Positions 8,134-16,278 of a stretch of 64,000 nt of DNA are shown one piece after another. Position 1 is the first letter of the stretch. Every line of letters starts with the position of its first letter. The DNA is taken from NCBI RefSeq assembly GCF_000374305.1, contig NZ_KB894094.1:1-64000 (forward strand), in the 5' to 3' direction. The DNA is from Actinomadura flavalba DSM 45200 (GTDB lineage: Bacteria > Actinomycetota > Actinomycetes > Streptosporangiales > Streptosporangiaceae). The notes below the pieces were generated by a model. It saw only the letters and a program-made list of their open reading frames with translations. It was not told the DNA's origin and searched no databases. The translations under genes were made by a program, and so were the position numbers.

Positions 8134-8434
8134 CTTCCCACCTCGCGCCGTGGTTGCCCACCGTGCTCCCCCGCCGTGCGCATCCCGTCACGATCCCGTA
8201 CGCACCCGGCGCGCGAATCCGCCCATCCCGCCCCGGCGGCCCCGCGACGCCGCGCGGGAACGTAGGCTCGGAGGAACACGGCGGGCGGCGACCGCGCGGG
8301 GATGCCCCCGGGCGGCCGGGCGCCTACCGTGGTACCCACCCGGTGCGCCCCCCTGCGGGTGTCCGGTGCAATGCGGAACCGACGGTCGTCTGCGCGCGGA
8401 CGGCCGTCCCGGAGTCGACGGAGGAGCCGGCCCC

Positions 8435-9235
8435 GTGAATCGCCGAGGCAACGGACTCTCAGCGGACAGCTACGCCCCGCTCGTCGACCTGGCGCCCCAT
8501 CTGGCGGACGCCGTGCTGGCGGCCCTGCGGGACGCGGGCGTCGCCGCCTACGCCGTCCCCGGCGAGCCCGGTGATCCGGCGACCGTGCTGGACGAGGGCC
8601 CGGCCGCCGCCGACGACACCCTCGACCGGCTGTTCGTCGACGACGCCATGAAGCCGCAGGCCGAGGGGGTGCTCCGCGTCCACCTGCTGCGACTGCGCGA
8701 GAGCGGCGCGGGCGACGCCGAGCCGCTGCCGCCGCACCCCGGCCGGACGCCCGAGACCGCCCCGGCCGAGCCGCCCGCCGCCGCGCGCGACGAGGACGCC
8801 ATCTGGGCGGAGATCGTCGCCGGGTTCGACGCGGCCCCGGCGGCGGGCGAGCGCGTGCCCTGGCCCGACTCCGAGAGCCTTCCCGAGCCCAAGGAGCCGC
8901 CCGCCGAGGGCGACGACCGTACCGGCGCGCTCCCCCGCGCCCGCGTCATCAAGCCCGCCGAGGACGACGCGGACGGCCCGCTCGAAGAGGACGACGACGC
9001 CCACTTCGTCCCGCCGCCCCCGCCGCCGATGCCCAGCACCGACCCGGTCACCAAGGGCGCCTGGGCGGCCCTGGTCGGCGGCCCCCTCTACCTGCTGTGC
9101 ACGGTCCTGCTCGACTGGTACGTCCCCGGCTGGGCGGCGTTCCTGGCGGTCGCGGCCTTCATCGGCGGCTTCGTCACGCTCGTCCTGCGCATGGGCGACG
9201 AACCCCGCGACCCCGACGGCGGCGCGGCGGTGTAG
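8435..9235 (+). CDS. Conserved actinobacterial membrane protein of unknown function
   Basis: A 266-residue protein. The GTG at 8435 is chosen because GGAGGAG lies 8-9 nt upstream; the frame is open further 5' but without such a site. Residues 1-75 form an Ala/Leu-rich folded region (PLVDLAPHLADAVLAALRDAGVAAYAVP). Residues 85-195 are long, acidic and proline-rich and look disordered. The C-terminus has two transmembrane helices (about 205-225 and 230-250: AALVGGPLYLLCTVLLDWYV and FLAVAAFIGGFVTLVL). An equivalent gene sits between plsC and glkA in other actinomycetes. The function is unknown. Confidence 0.78.
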   Translation: MNRRGNGLSADSYAPLVDLAPHLADAVLAALRDAGVAAYAVPGEPGDPATVLDEGPAAADDTLDRLFVDDAMKPQAEGVLRVHLLRLRESGAGDAEPLPPHPGRTPETAPAEPPAAARDEDAIWAEIVAGFDAAPAAGERVPWPDSESLPEPKEPPAEGDDRTGALPRARVIKPAEDDADGPLEEDDDAHFVPPPPPPMPSTDPVTKGAWAALVGGPLYLLCTVLLDWYVPGWAAFLAVAAFIGGFVTLVLRMGDEPRDPDGGAAV

Positions 9236-9239
9236 AAAG

Positions 9240-9370
9240 AATCCCCGGCCTACGGCCGCTCGCCTGGGGCTCGCAGCCTAACCGGGGATTTGCGGGCACG
9301 GCATCGCTTCGCGATCCGGCCGGCGCGGCTCGCCTTCGGCGTCTCCGCGCCGGCCGGTCAACGTGCCCGC
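9240..9370. terminator. Composite multi-stem structure between convergent genes
   Basis: Three nested or adjacent perfect stems occupy the gap between convergent genes. The first pairs 9240-9248 with 9282-9290. An outer stem pairs 9292-9300 with 9362-9370 and encloses a 13-bp stem (9316-9328 with 9345-9357) whose loop holds a small CGCC/GGCG hairpin. A bidirectional terminator is the simplest reading, though the structure is unusually elaborate. Confidence 0.6.
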
Positions 9371-9390
9371 GTGGTGGCTGAGGCGCGATT

Positions 9391-10095
9391 TCACCCGGGC
9401 AGCCGAAGGTCTGCTACCAGCGGCCGATGGTCGGTGGCAGCCGGATAGAGCGCGACGAGCGAGGGAGCCGGGGGGACGCCGCAGCCCTCTACGGTGATCG
9501 ACGGGTCGGTGAAGACGCCGTCGATGCGGCGGTGCGGGTTCGCGGCAGGGAAGGTGGCGGCCTCACCGCACGGGGCGACTGCGTGGGCGTCGCGGAGGTC
9601 GGTGGACAGCAGCGTCCAGGACGGCCCGCCCGGTTCCTCGTTGATGTCCCCGGCGAGCACGACCGGACCGTGCCGCGCGCCGAAGCGCGCCAGCAGCGGC
9701 AGGACCTCCCGCACGTGCGCGAGGCGCGGTTCGGGGCGCAGGTCCAGATGGGTCGAGGCCGCCGTGAACCGGGCGCCGTCCGGCAGCTCCAGCGCCGCGA
9801 CCGCCAGGCCCCGCCGGTGCAGCCCCGGCACCTTGGCGAGCAGGTGGAACTCGCGCCCCACCGGCCGCACGCCCGGCGCCGCGAACACCGCCAGGCCGCA
9901 CGCGCGGCGGCCCGCGACGATCCGCATCCCGCACGCGCGCGCCAGTGCCCGGCGCCGCCACCGCCACCGCCCGAACCGCGGCACCTCCTGAAGGCACAGG
10001 ACGTCCGGCGCGAGCGCCCGGACGACGGCCGCCACGGCCGCCGCGTCGTCGCGCAGCGACCGGACGTTGTAGCTGACCAGCCGCAGCGGCGACAC
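9391..10095 (-). CDS. Endonuclease/exonuclease/phosphatase-family protein
   Basis: A 234-residue EEP-fold hydrolase. Catalytic landmarks appear in order: the Asn in SYNVRSLRDD, the Glu in LCLQEVPRF, the His in STHLDLRPE, the Asp/Asn pair in LAGDINEEPGG and the final Asp-His in ATDHRPLVADL. These bind Mg and cleave phosphodiesters or phosphomonoesters; the substrate (DNA, lipid or phosphosugar) is not evident. No signal peptide is seen, so it is probably cytoplasmic. The GTG at 10095 lies 5 nt after the glkA stop, implying co-transcription with glucokinase, an arrangement shared with other actinomycetes. Confidence 0.85.
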   Translation of the reverse strand: MSPLRLVSYNVRSLRDDAAAVAAVVRALAPDVLCLQEVPRFGRWRWRRRALARACGMRIVAGRRACGLAVFAAPGVRPVGREFHLLAKVPGLHRRGLAVAALELPDGARFTAASTHLDLRPEPRLAHVREVLPLLARFGARHGPVVLAGDINEEPGGPSWTLLSTDLRDAHAVAPCGEAATFPAANPHRRIDGVFTDPSITVEGCGVPPAPSLVALYPAATDHRPLVADLRLPG

Positions 10096-10100
10096 GGGGG

Positions 10101-11045
10101 TCAGATCCGGGCGAGGTCGGCGGCGCCGACGATGCCCGCCGCCGGGCCCAGCTCGGCGATGCGGATCTGCGGCTTGGGGCGGTGCCCGCGCCCGGTCAGC
10201 GCGTTCTCGAACGCGGTGCGGATCGGGTCGAGCAGCAGGTCGCCCGCGTCCGACAGGCCGCCGCCGATGACGAACGCGCCCGGGTCGAGGATGGCGCCGA
10301 GGTCGGCCAGGCCCTGACCCGCCCACTGCGCGACGGTGCGGAAGCACTCCAGCGCGGCCGGGTCGCCCTCGCGGGCCGCCTGCGTCACCTGGTGCCCGTT
10401 GATGCCGTCGGGACGGCCGCCGCCCAGCTCCAGCAGGCGCCCCGCCATCGCGGGCGCCACCCGGGCCAGGTCGCGGGCCTCGTGCACCAGCGCGTTGCCG
10501 CTGGCGTACTGCTCCCAGCAGCCCCGGTTGCCGCAGCCGCAGCGCCGCCCGTCCGGGACGACGCGGAAGTGCCCGGCCTCGGCGCCGATGCCGAACGCGC
10601 CCCGGCTCAGCTCGCCGTGGATGATGATGCCCGCGCCGATGCCGGTGCCGAGCGTCACGCAGACCATGAAGTCCTGGCCGCGCCCGGCGCCGAACCGCGC
10701 CTCGCCCCACGCGGTCGCGTTGCCGTCGTTCTCCACGACGACGGGCAGGCCGACGTGGTCTTCGACCTTCTTCTTGATGGGCTCGTCGCGCCAGGCCAGG
10801 TTCGGCGCGAACAGCACGGTGGAACGGTCCTCGTCGACGAACCCGGCGGTGCCGAGACCGACGGCGGCGACCTCCGGGTGCTTGCCGCGCAGCAGGTCGA
10901 CGACCTCGCCGATCACCAGCGCCGTCTCCTCCGGATCGGTGGAGGGGGTGGGCCGGAGCACCTTCTCCAGGATCGCGCCGTCGTCGTCCACGACGCCCGC
11001 CGCGACCTTCGTACCGCCGACATCGACACCGATGGTCAGGGCCAT
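10101..11045 (-). CDS. glkA: ROK-family glucokinase
   Basis: A 314-residue ATP-dependent glucokinase. The phosphate-binding loop is IGVDVGGTKVAAGVV at the start; the ROK signature and zinc-binding CGCGNRGCWEQYASG lie near the middle, preceded by EAGHFRV, whose Glu and His bind sugar and metal. The conserved catalytic Asp is in VVENDGNATAWGE. In Streptomyces the orthologue GlkA is both the main glucose kinase and the mediator of carbon catabolite repression, and the neighbours here match that locus. The ATG at 11045 has an excellent AAGGAGGAGGAG site. Confidence 0.93.
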   Translation of the reverse strand: MALTIGVDVGGTKVAAGVVDDDGAILEKVLRPTPSTDPEETALVIGEVVDLLRGKHPEVAAVGLGTAGFVDEDRSTVLFAPNLAWRDEPIKKKVEDHVGLPVVVENDGNATAWGEARFGAGRGQDFMVCVTLGTGIGAGIIIHGELSRGAFGIGAEAGHFRVVPDGRRCGCGNRGCWEQYASGNALVHEARDLARVAPAMAGRLLELGGGRPDGINGHQVTQAAREGDPAALECFRTVAQWAGQGLADLGAILDPGAFVIGGGLSDAGDLLLDPIRTAFENALTGRGHRPKPQIRIAELGPAAGIVGAADLARI

Positions 11046-11091
11046 GGGTGCTCCTCCTCCTTGCCGATCGCCCCGGGCGGGGCGGGGTGCG

Positions 11092-11511
11092 CTAACCGAT
11101 GTCCGCCGGGTCGCCGGTGGCGGCGGCCCACGGGTTCCCGCGGTCCGCGCCGGGGTGGCCCGCCTCCGGGGTGGAGGACGGACGGCGCGGACCGGCGGCC
11201 GAGCCGGGAGCCGGGCGCTGCGCCGCCGCCGCGACGTCGCGGACGGCCGCCAGCAGCGACCGCCCGGCGGCGGCGACGTGCCGCCGCACGTCCGGGGCGG
11301 CCGCGCGGCCCCGGCACACGGGGCAGTCGCGGCATGGGCCCGCTCCCGTCACGTGCGGCGGGTCGGCGCGCACGGCGTCGCCCCAGACGTCCGCGCCGTC
11401 CCGCGCGGCGCTCCCGCCGCACGCGGCACGCCGCCGCAGGACGTCGAGGAGTTTCACCGCCTCGTCGAGGACACCGCCCGGCTGCTGCTCGGTCATCTGT
11501 TCATTGTCCAT
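11092..11511 (-). CDS. Small conserved actinobacterial protein with CxxCxxC motif
   Basis: A 139-residue protein with no known function. A short helix (VLDEAVKLLDVLRRRA) is followed by a compact cysteine motif CRDCPVCRG, then a second helix (PDVRRHVAAAGRSLLAAVRDVAAAA) and a disordered Pro/Gly-rich tail. The same helix, Cys-x-x-Cys-Pro-x-Cys, helix layout is found in small proteins beside glkA in Streptomyces. The cysteines could bind zinc or a cluster. The ATG at 11511 is preferred over an upstream extension that lacks family character; a second ATG at 11496 is possible. It lies 46 bp upstream of glkA, same strand. Confidence 0.7.
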   Translation of the reverse strand: MDNEQMTEQQPGGVLDEAVKLLDVLRRRAACGGSAARDGADVWGDAVRADPPHVTGAGPCRDCPVCRGRAAAPDVRRHVAAAGRSLLAAVRDVAAAAQRPAPGSAAGPRRPSSTPEAGHPGADRGNPWAAATGDPADIG

Positions 11512-11560
11512 CCGTCGTCGGCGTGAAACGGTATCGCCCCGGGCGGGGAAGCAAGCTCTC

Positions 11561-11588
11561 ACCCGCGCCGCGCGGGCGCGGCGCGGGT
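11561..11588 (-). terminator. Hairpin terminator after the SRPBCC gene
   Basis: A perfect 13-bp palindrome (11561-11573 with 11576-11588, 2-nt centre) abuts and just overlaps the stop codon of the SRPBCC gene. Confidence 0.55.
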
Positions 11589-12022
11589 CAGCTCTCGACG
11601 TGCCGCTTGAGGCCCTTCAGCGCGGCGTCGATGATCCGCTTCTCGGCCTTGCGCTTCACCATGCCGATCATGGGGACGCGGACGTCCACCGCCAGCTCGT
11701 AGGTGACCTCGGTGGCCGCGCCCGCCGGGACGAGCGCGTACGAGCCGTGCAGGCCCGTCACCACCGATCCCGCCTTGTCCAGCGTCCAGTGCACCGCGTC
11801 GTCGCCCTCCCAGGTGTAGGCCAGGCCGACGGTGTCGCTGAACGGACCGCCGTCGAAGGTGAGGCGGGCCCGTTCGGCGCGGCCGTCCGCGCCGGTCCGC
11901 TCGACCGTGACCTCGCGGATGCCGCTGGCCCAGTCGGGGTAGGCGGGCAGGTCCGCGATCACCGTCATGATCTCGTCCCGTTCCGCGTCGATCGTGATCG
12001 TGGAACTCGTCCGGTCCGCCAT
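11588..12022 (-). CDS. SRPBCC-superfamily protein (polyketide cyclase/START-like)
   Basis: A 144-residue single-domain START-like protein: a first strand STITIDAERDEIMTVIADLPAYPDWASGIREV with the typical PxYPxW motif, central strands (AYTWEGDDAVHWTL) and the long C-terminal helix (MIGMVKRKAEKRIIDAALKGLKRHV). Members form a hydrophobic pocket and bind lipids or polyketides. The specific role is unknown; it occurs in this position in Streptomyces too. The final residues end at a strong hairpin. Confidence 0.82.
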   Translation of the reverse strand: MADRTSSTITIDAERDEIMTVIADLPAYPDWASGIREVTVERTGADGRAERARLTFDGGPFSDTVGLAYTWEGDDAVHWTLDKAGSVVTGLHGSYALVPAGAATEVTYELAVDVRVPMIGMVKRKAEKRIIDAALKGLKRHVES

Positions 12023-12083
12023 CGTCGCCGTCCCTCCGGCTCGCTCGTGTCGGCGTTCTGTCTCTCACATCGTCGGGCATCTG

Positions 12084-12848
12084 TCACACGGTCAGGGCGA
12101 AGGGCACCCCCCGCGCGCGGAAATGACCGACGTTGACGCACTCGGTGCGCCCGATGCGCGTCCGCGCCGCGAGCGGCTGGTGCACGTGCCCGAACAGCGC
12201 GTAGCGCGGCTGGGTGCGCTCGATCAGCTCGCGGACGGCGACGCTGCCGCGCTCGAACCGCCGCGCGACCGTGTCGTAGAGGAGTTCGGGCACCTCGGGC
12301 GGGATGTGGGTGCACAGCACGTCCACCTCGCCGAGCGCGTCGATCTTGGCGGCGTAGACGTCGTCGTCGAGTTCGTGGGGGGTGCGGTACTCGGTGCGCA
12401 GCCCGCCGCCCGCGAACCCGAAGCGCAGCCCGCCGATCTCGGTGGTCTCGCCGTCCAGGACGTGGTGGCCGGGCCGCAGGTGCTCGGCCCACATGCGGGG
12501 GATGTCGACGTTGCCGTAGGTGAGGTAGGCGGGGGTGGGCAGCGCCGCGAACAGCTCGGCGTACTGGCGCTGGACGGCGCGTTCGACGTGCGCCCAGGCG
12601 TCGTCGAGCGACGCCCACATCTCGCGGGAGAAGGCGCGGGCCTCGTCGAACCGCTTGGCGGTGCGCAGCGCGATGAAGTGGTCGGTGTTCTCCTGGCCGA
12701 ACAGGTCGGCGAAGATCCCCTGGCCGTGGTCGGAGTAGTCGAGGAACAGGATGAGGTCGCCCAGGCAGATCAGGGCGTCGGCGCCGTCGGCGGAGCGTTT
12801 CAGCGCCTCGGCGTTGCCGTGCACGTCGCTCACCACGTGGATCCGCAT
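12084..12848 (-). CDS. Calcineurin-like metallophosphoesterase
   Basis: A 254-residue cytoplasmic phosphoesterase. Metal-binding motifs are complete: SDVHGN near the N-terminus, GDL, GNVD, CTHIPPE and FGHVHQP. These coordinate a di-metal centre; the substrate is not predictable. The ATG at 12848 follows directly from the family's MRIHVVSD start. It lies 32 bp downstream of cutC on the same strand and is probably co-transcribed, with the SRPBCC gene 61 bp further on. Confidence 0.85.
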   Translation of the reverse strand: MRIHVVSDVHGNAEALKRSADGADALICLGDLILFLDYSDHGQGIFADLFGQENTDHFIALRTAKRFDEARAFSREMWASLDDAWAHVERAVQRQYAELFAALPTPAYLTYGNVDIPRMWAEHLRPGHHVLDGETTEIGGLRFGFAGGGLRTEYRTPHELDDDVYAAKIDALGEVDVLCTHIPPEVPELLYDTVARRFERGSVAVRELIERTQPRYALFGHVHQPLAARTRIGRTECVNVGHFRARGVPFALTV

Positions 12849-12880
12849 GAATCCGACTCTAATGGGGCGCGCGTCCGCGC

Positions 12881-13591
12881 TCAGGACGCGGCGGCGTCCA
12901 CGAGGGCGCGCCACTCGCGGACGAGCCCGGCGTCGACCGGGCCGTCGAAGGTGCCGTCGCGGCGCACGGCGCGGCCGACGTGGAACGCGGTGACGCCCGC
13001 CGCCGCGAGCGCGGCGACGTGGCGGCGGCGCAGGCCGCCCCCGGCCAGGACGAGCCGCGCGGCGGCGGGGTCCTCGGCGGCGCGGCGGACGAGCGCGGCG
13101 CCGCCCGCGTCCAGGCCGCGCGGCGACCCGGCGGTGAGCACGGCGTCCAGGGTCGAGCCGGGACGGGCGGCCAGCTCGTGCAGCGCGGCCCACGCGTCGT
13201 GGCCGCAGTCGGCGGCGGTGTCGCAGGCGCGGTGGAACGTCCACGGCAGCGGGGCGATCTCGGTGGCGAGCTTGCCGACGGCGGCGGCGTCGGGCGCGCC
13301 GGAGGGGTCGAGGAAGCCGAACACGAAGCCGTCCGCCCCGGCGGCGGCCAGCGCCTCGGCGGCGCGGCGCAGCCGGTCCAGCTCGCCCGCCGACGTGCGG
13401 AACCCGGCGTTGGCGCGCAGCATGACGCGCAGCGGCAGCGTCGTGGCGGCGCGAATGGCCGCGACGACGCCGGGATCGGGCGTCAGCCCGCCCGCGATCA
13501 TGTCGGCGGCGACCTCGACGCGGCCGGCGCCGCCGTCCTGCGCGGCGCGCGCGTCGGCGGCCGACACGGCGATCACTTCCAGCAGCGCCAT
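12881..13591 (-). CDS. cutC: Copper homeostasis protein CutC
   Basis: A 236-residue TIM-barrel protein. It begins with the family hallmark LLEVIAVSAADARAAQDGGAGRVEV and continues with GGLTPDPGVV, LRVMLRANAGFR, DGFVFGFLDPSG and TFHRACDTAAD. CutC proteins are named for copper tolerance, but their enzymatic role is unresolved. The protein is slightly short (E. coli 248) but has all core motifs. It is divergent from fadD across a 193-bp intergenic region. Confidence 0.9.
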   Translation of the reverse strand: MALLEVIAVSAADARAAQDGGAGRVEVAADMIAGGLTPDPGVVAAIRAATTLPLRVMLRANAGFRTSAGELDRLRRAAEALAAAGADGFVFGFLDPSGAPDAAAVGKLATEIAPLPWTFHRACDTAADCGHDAWAALHELAARPGSTLDAVLTAGSPRGLDAGGAALVRRAAEDPAAARLVLAGGGLRRRHVAALAAAGVTAFHVGRAVRRDGTFDGPVDAGLVREWRALVDAAAS

Positions 13592-13702
13592 GGGCGGCTC
13601 CTTCCCGTGGCCCCCGAGCGTAGGCGCGACGATCTTCCGGATCGACGCCGGACCACGGGTTTTTGCCGCTCCCTTAACCGCCCGTACCGTTTCCGGCCGC
13701 TT

Positions 13703-13718
13703 TACCTACTCGCGGGTA
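13703..13718. promoter_or_regulatory. Operator-like palindrome upstream of fadD
   Basis: TACC (13703-13706) and GGTA (13715-13718) form an imperfect palindrome with TACTCGCG between, 67 bp before the acyl-CoA synthetase start. Similar half-sites occur at fatty-acid genes of actinomycetes and are bound by TetR-type regulators; that link is inference. No convincing -10/-35 pair is seen beside it. Confidence 0.3.
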
Positions 13719-13784
13719 TCATCAACCGTTGAGAAACCGGTACCGTCTTCTCGCCCCGCAGTGCTCAATCTTGGAGGAGTGGCC

Positions 13785-15572
13785 GTGCGCGAGTTCAGCG
13801 TCCCCGCCCTGGTGGAGGTGCCCGGCGCCACCAACCTGACCGAAACGCCGTTCGCCCGCGCGCAGGAGGCGCCCGGCACGATCGTCGTCCGGCGCAAGAG
13901 CGGCGAGTCGTGGAGCGCGGTCACCGCGCGCGAGTTCGCGCAGGAGGTCGGAGAGGTCGCCAAGGGGCTGATCGCGGCGGGCATCGAGCCCGGCGACCGC
14001 GTCGCCCTGATGTCGCGCACCCGCTACGAGTGGACCGTCCTCGACTACGCCATCTGGGCGGCCGGGGCGGTCGTCGTCCCGATCTACGAGACGTCCTCGT
14101 CCGAGCAGGTCGCCTGGATCGTCGGCGACTCCGGCGCCAAGGGCATCTTCGCCGAGTCCGACAAGCACCTGGCGGCCGTCGCCGAGGTCCGCGCCGAGCT
14201 GACGTCGCTCGCCCACGTGTGGGGCATCGACGCCGGTGACGTCGCCGCCCTGGCCGCGTCGGGCGCGCAGGTCTCCGACGAGACGCTGACCGAGCGCCGG
14301 ACCGTCCGGCAGGGCGCCGACCTGGCCACGCTCGTCTACACCTCGGGCACCACCGGCCGCCCCAAGGGCTGCGAGATCTCGCACGCGAACCTCGTCTCCA
14401 CCGCGCGCAACGCGATCCAGGGCGCGCTGTCGGAGGTCACGGTGGACGGCTCGTCCACGCTGCTGTTCCTGCCGCTCGCGCACGTGTTCGCCCGGCTCAT
14501 CCAGGTCGGCGTCGTGGAGGCGGGCATCGTCCTCGGCCACAGCGACATCCCGAACCTGCTGCCCGACCTCGGCAGCTACCAGCCGACGTTCCTGCTGGCC
14601 GTGCCGCGCGTGTTCGAGAAGGTCTACAACGGCGCCGAGCAGAAGGCCATCGCGGGCGGCAAGGGCAAGATCTTCGCCGCCGCCGCCGCGACCGCCATCG
14701 CCTACAGCGAGGCCCTGGCGACCGGCAGGCCGGGCGTCGGGCTCAAGGCCAAGCACAAGGTGTTCGACGTGCTGGTGTACGGCAAGCTGCGCCAGGCCGT
14801 CGGCGGCAAGGTGCAGTTCGCGGTGTCGGGCGGCGCGGCCCTGGGCGAGCGGCTCGGCCACTTCTTCCGCGGCGTCGGCATCACGATCCTGGAGGGCTAC
14901 GGCCTCACCGAGACGACGGCGCCCGCGACCGTCAACCGGCCGTCCGCGATCAAGGTCGGCACGGTCGGGCAGCCGATTCCGGGCGTCACCGTCAGGATCG
15001 CCGAGGACGGCGAGGTGCTCGTCCAGGGCATCAACGTCTTCGGGGGCTACTGGAACAACGACGCCGCGTCCAAGGAGGCGCTGGCGGACGGCTGGTTCCA
15101 CACCGGCGACCTCGGCTCCCTCGACGACGACGGCTTCCTGAAGATCACCGGCCGGAAGAAGGAGATCCTCGTCACGGCGGCGGGCAAGAACGTCGCCCCG
15201 GCCCCCCTGGAGGACCGGCTGCGCGCCAGCCCGCTGATCAGCCAGTGCCTGGTGGTCGGCGACGGCCGCAAGTTCATCAGCGCGCTGATCACCCTGGACG
15301 AGGAGGGCCTCGGCCCCTGGAAGGAGCAGCACGGCAAGCCCGCCGCGATGACGGTGGACGAGCTGCGCGAGGACCCCGACCTCGTCGCCGCGATCGAGAA
15401 GGCCGTCGAGGACGCGAACAGGTCGGTCTCTAAGGCCGAGGCGATCAAGAAGTACCAGATCCTCGGCGTCGACTTCTCCGAGGAGGCCGGCCACATGACC
15501 CCGAGCCTCAAGGTCAAGCGCCACGCGGTCATCAAGGACTTCGCCGACGAGATCGAGGCCCTCTACACCTGA
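13785..15572 (+). CDS. Long-chain acyl-CoA synthetase (FadD15-like)
   Basis: A 595-residue AMP-dependent fatty-acyl-CoA ligase. The P-loop YTSGTTGRPKGC, the adenine motif GYGLTETTAP, the ATP-binding GWFHTGD and the hinge/A8 segment ITGRKKEILVTAAGKNVAP are all present, so the enzyme should be active. The GTG at 13785 is chosen for TTGGAGGAG just upstream. It occupies the position of M. tuberculosis fadD15 (Rv2187) and S. coelicolor SCO2131 near pimB and the bc1 cluster. It activates fatty acids for beta-oxidation or lipid synthesis at the cytoplasmic face of the membrane. Confidence 0.92.
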   Translation: MREFSVPALVEVPGATNLTETPFARAQEAPGTIVVRRKSGESWSAVTAREFAQEVGEVAKGLIAAGIEPGDRVALMSRTRYEWTVLDYAIWAAGAVVVPIYETSSSEQVAWIVGDSGAKGIFAESDKHLAAVAEVRAELTSLAHVWGIDAGDVAALAASGAQVSDETLTERRTVRQGADLATLVYTSGTTGRPKGCEISHANLVSTARNAIQGALSEVTVDGSSTLLFLPLAHVFARLIQVGVVEAGIVLGHSDIPNLLPDLGSYQPTFLLAVPRVFEKVYNGAEQKAIAGGKGKIFAAAAATAIAYSEALATGRPGVGLKAKHKVFDVLVYGKLRQAVGGKVQFAVSGGAALGERLGHFFRGVGITILEGYGLTETTAPATVNRPSAIKVGTVGQPIPGVTVRIAEDGEVLVQGINVFGGYWNNDAASKEALADGWFHTGDLGSLDDDGFLKITGRKKEILVTAAGKNVAPAPLEDRLRASPLISQCLVVGDGRKFISALITLDEEGLGPWKEQHGKPAAMTVDELREDPDLVAAIEKAVEDANRSVSKAEAIKKYQILGVDFSEEAGHMTPSLKVKRHAVIKDFADEIEALYT

Positions 15573-15585
15573 CGTCCGCAACACG

Positions 15586-15616
15586 AGGGGCGGCACCCGA
15601 CCGGGGCGCCGCCCCT
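15586..15616 (+). terminator. Hairpin terminator after fadD
   Basis: A perfect 9-bp stem (15586-15594 with 15608-15616) with a 13-nt loop lies 14 nt after the stop and is followed by TCCG. Confidence 0.6.
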
Positions 15617-15672
15617 TCCGCGTTCCCGGCAATCCGAATGATTCCGGTCGGGCGCGCTGGGATCATCGACGG

Positions 15673-16278
15673 GTGTTCGGAGATTTCGAGGTGCACGTCA
15701 CGGTCGCACCGGGCGAGGCGGAGGCGCTGGAACGCTGGTCCGCCGCGCGCGGCGTCCGGTGCGCGCACATCGTGCTGGCACGCGGGCGCGCGGCGTCGCA
15801 GCCGATGCTGACGCTCCGCGCGTCCGGGAGCCTGGACGCGGCCCGGGCGAAGGCCCGGCGGGCGAGCGCCGAACTGGCGGCGGACGGCTTCGCGGTGCTG
15901 CGCGTCAAGATCGAGGCGGCGCCGTGGAACGACGGCGTCCCCGCCGCCGACGAGGCCGCCGAACCCGGCCGGTACTTCGAGCACCATGTCAAGCTCGTCC
16001 TGCCGCCCGGCGGCGACCCGGCGGCGGTCGCCGGACCGCACCACGCCCACGTGTCCCGCAACGCCCGCCGCGTCCGGTCCGACGGCCGCGCCGAACGGTT
16101 CGTCACGCAGCGCTGCCACGGCGTCGGGGACGCCACCGCGCGCGCCCGGCTGGCCGCGCTCGTCGCCGCGCTGCGCGCCGCCGGGCACGAGATCGCGGCC
16201 GTCGAACGCGAGTACGTCGTGGACGACGACGCCGAGTCACTGGACGACGGCTGGATCACCGAGGGGAACCCGCGATGA
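15673..16278 (+). CDS. Conserved protein of unknown function, coupled to an AbiEii-like gene
   Basis: A 201-residue protein starting GTG at 15673; a -10-like GATCAT six bases upstream suggests a leaderless message. The sequence looks like two copies of one fold: FEVHVTV...AHIVLARGRAASQPML...AELAADGFAVLRVKIE in the first half, and FEHHVKLVL...AHVSRNARRV...ERFVTQR...LRAAGHEIAAVERE in the second. Several His/Arg residues in the second half (HHAHVSRNARR, RFVTQRCHGVG) could be functional. I recall similar conserved unknown proteins but no experimentally defined function. Its stop overlaps the next gene's ATG (ATGA), so the two are translationally coupled. Confidence 0.75.
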   Translation: MFGDFEVHVTVAPGEAEALERWSAARGVRCAHIVLARGRAASQPMLTLRASGSLDAARAKARRASAELAADGFAVLRVKIEAAPWNDGVPAADEAAEPGRYFEHHVKLVLPPGGDPAAVAGPHHAHVSRNARRVRSDGRAERFVTQRCHGVGDATARARLAALVAALRAAGHEIAAVEREYVVDDDAESLDDGWITEGNPR

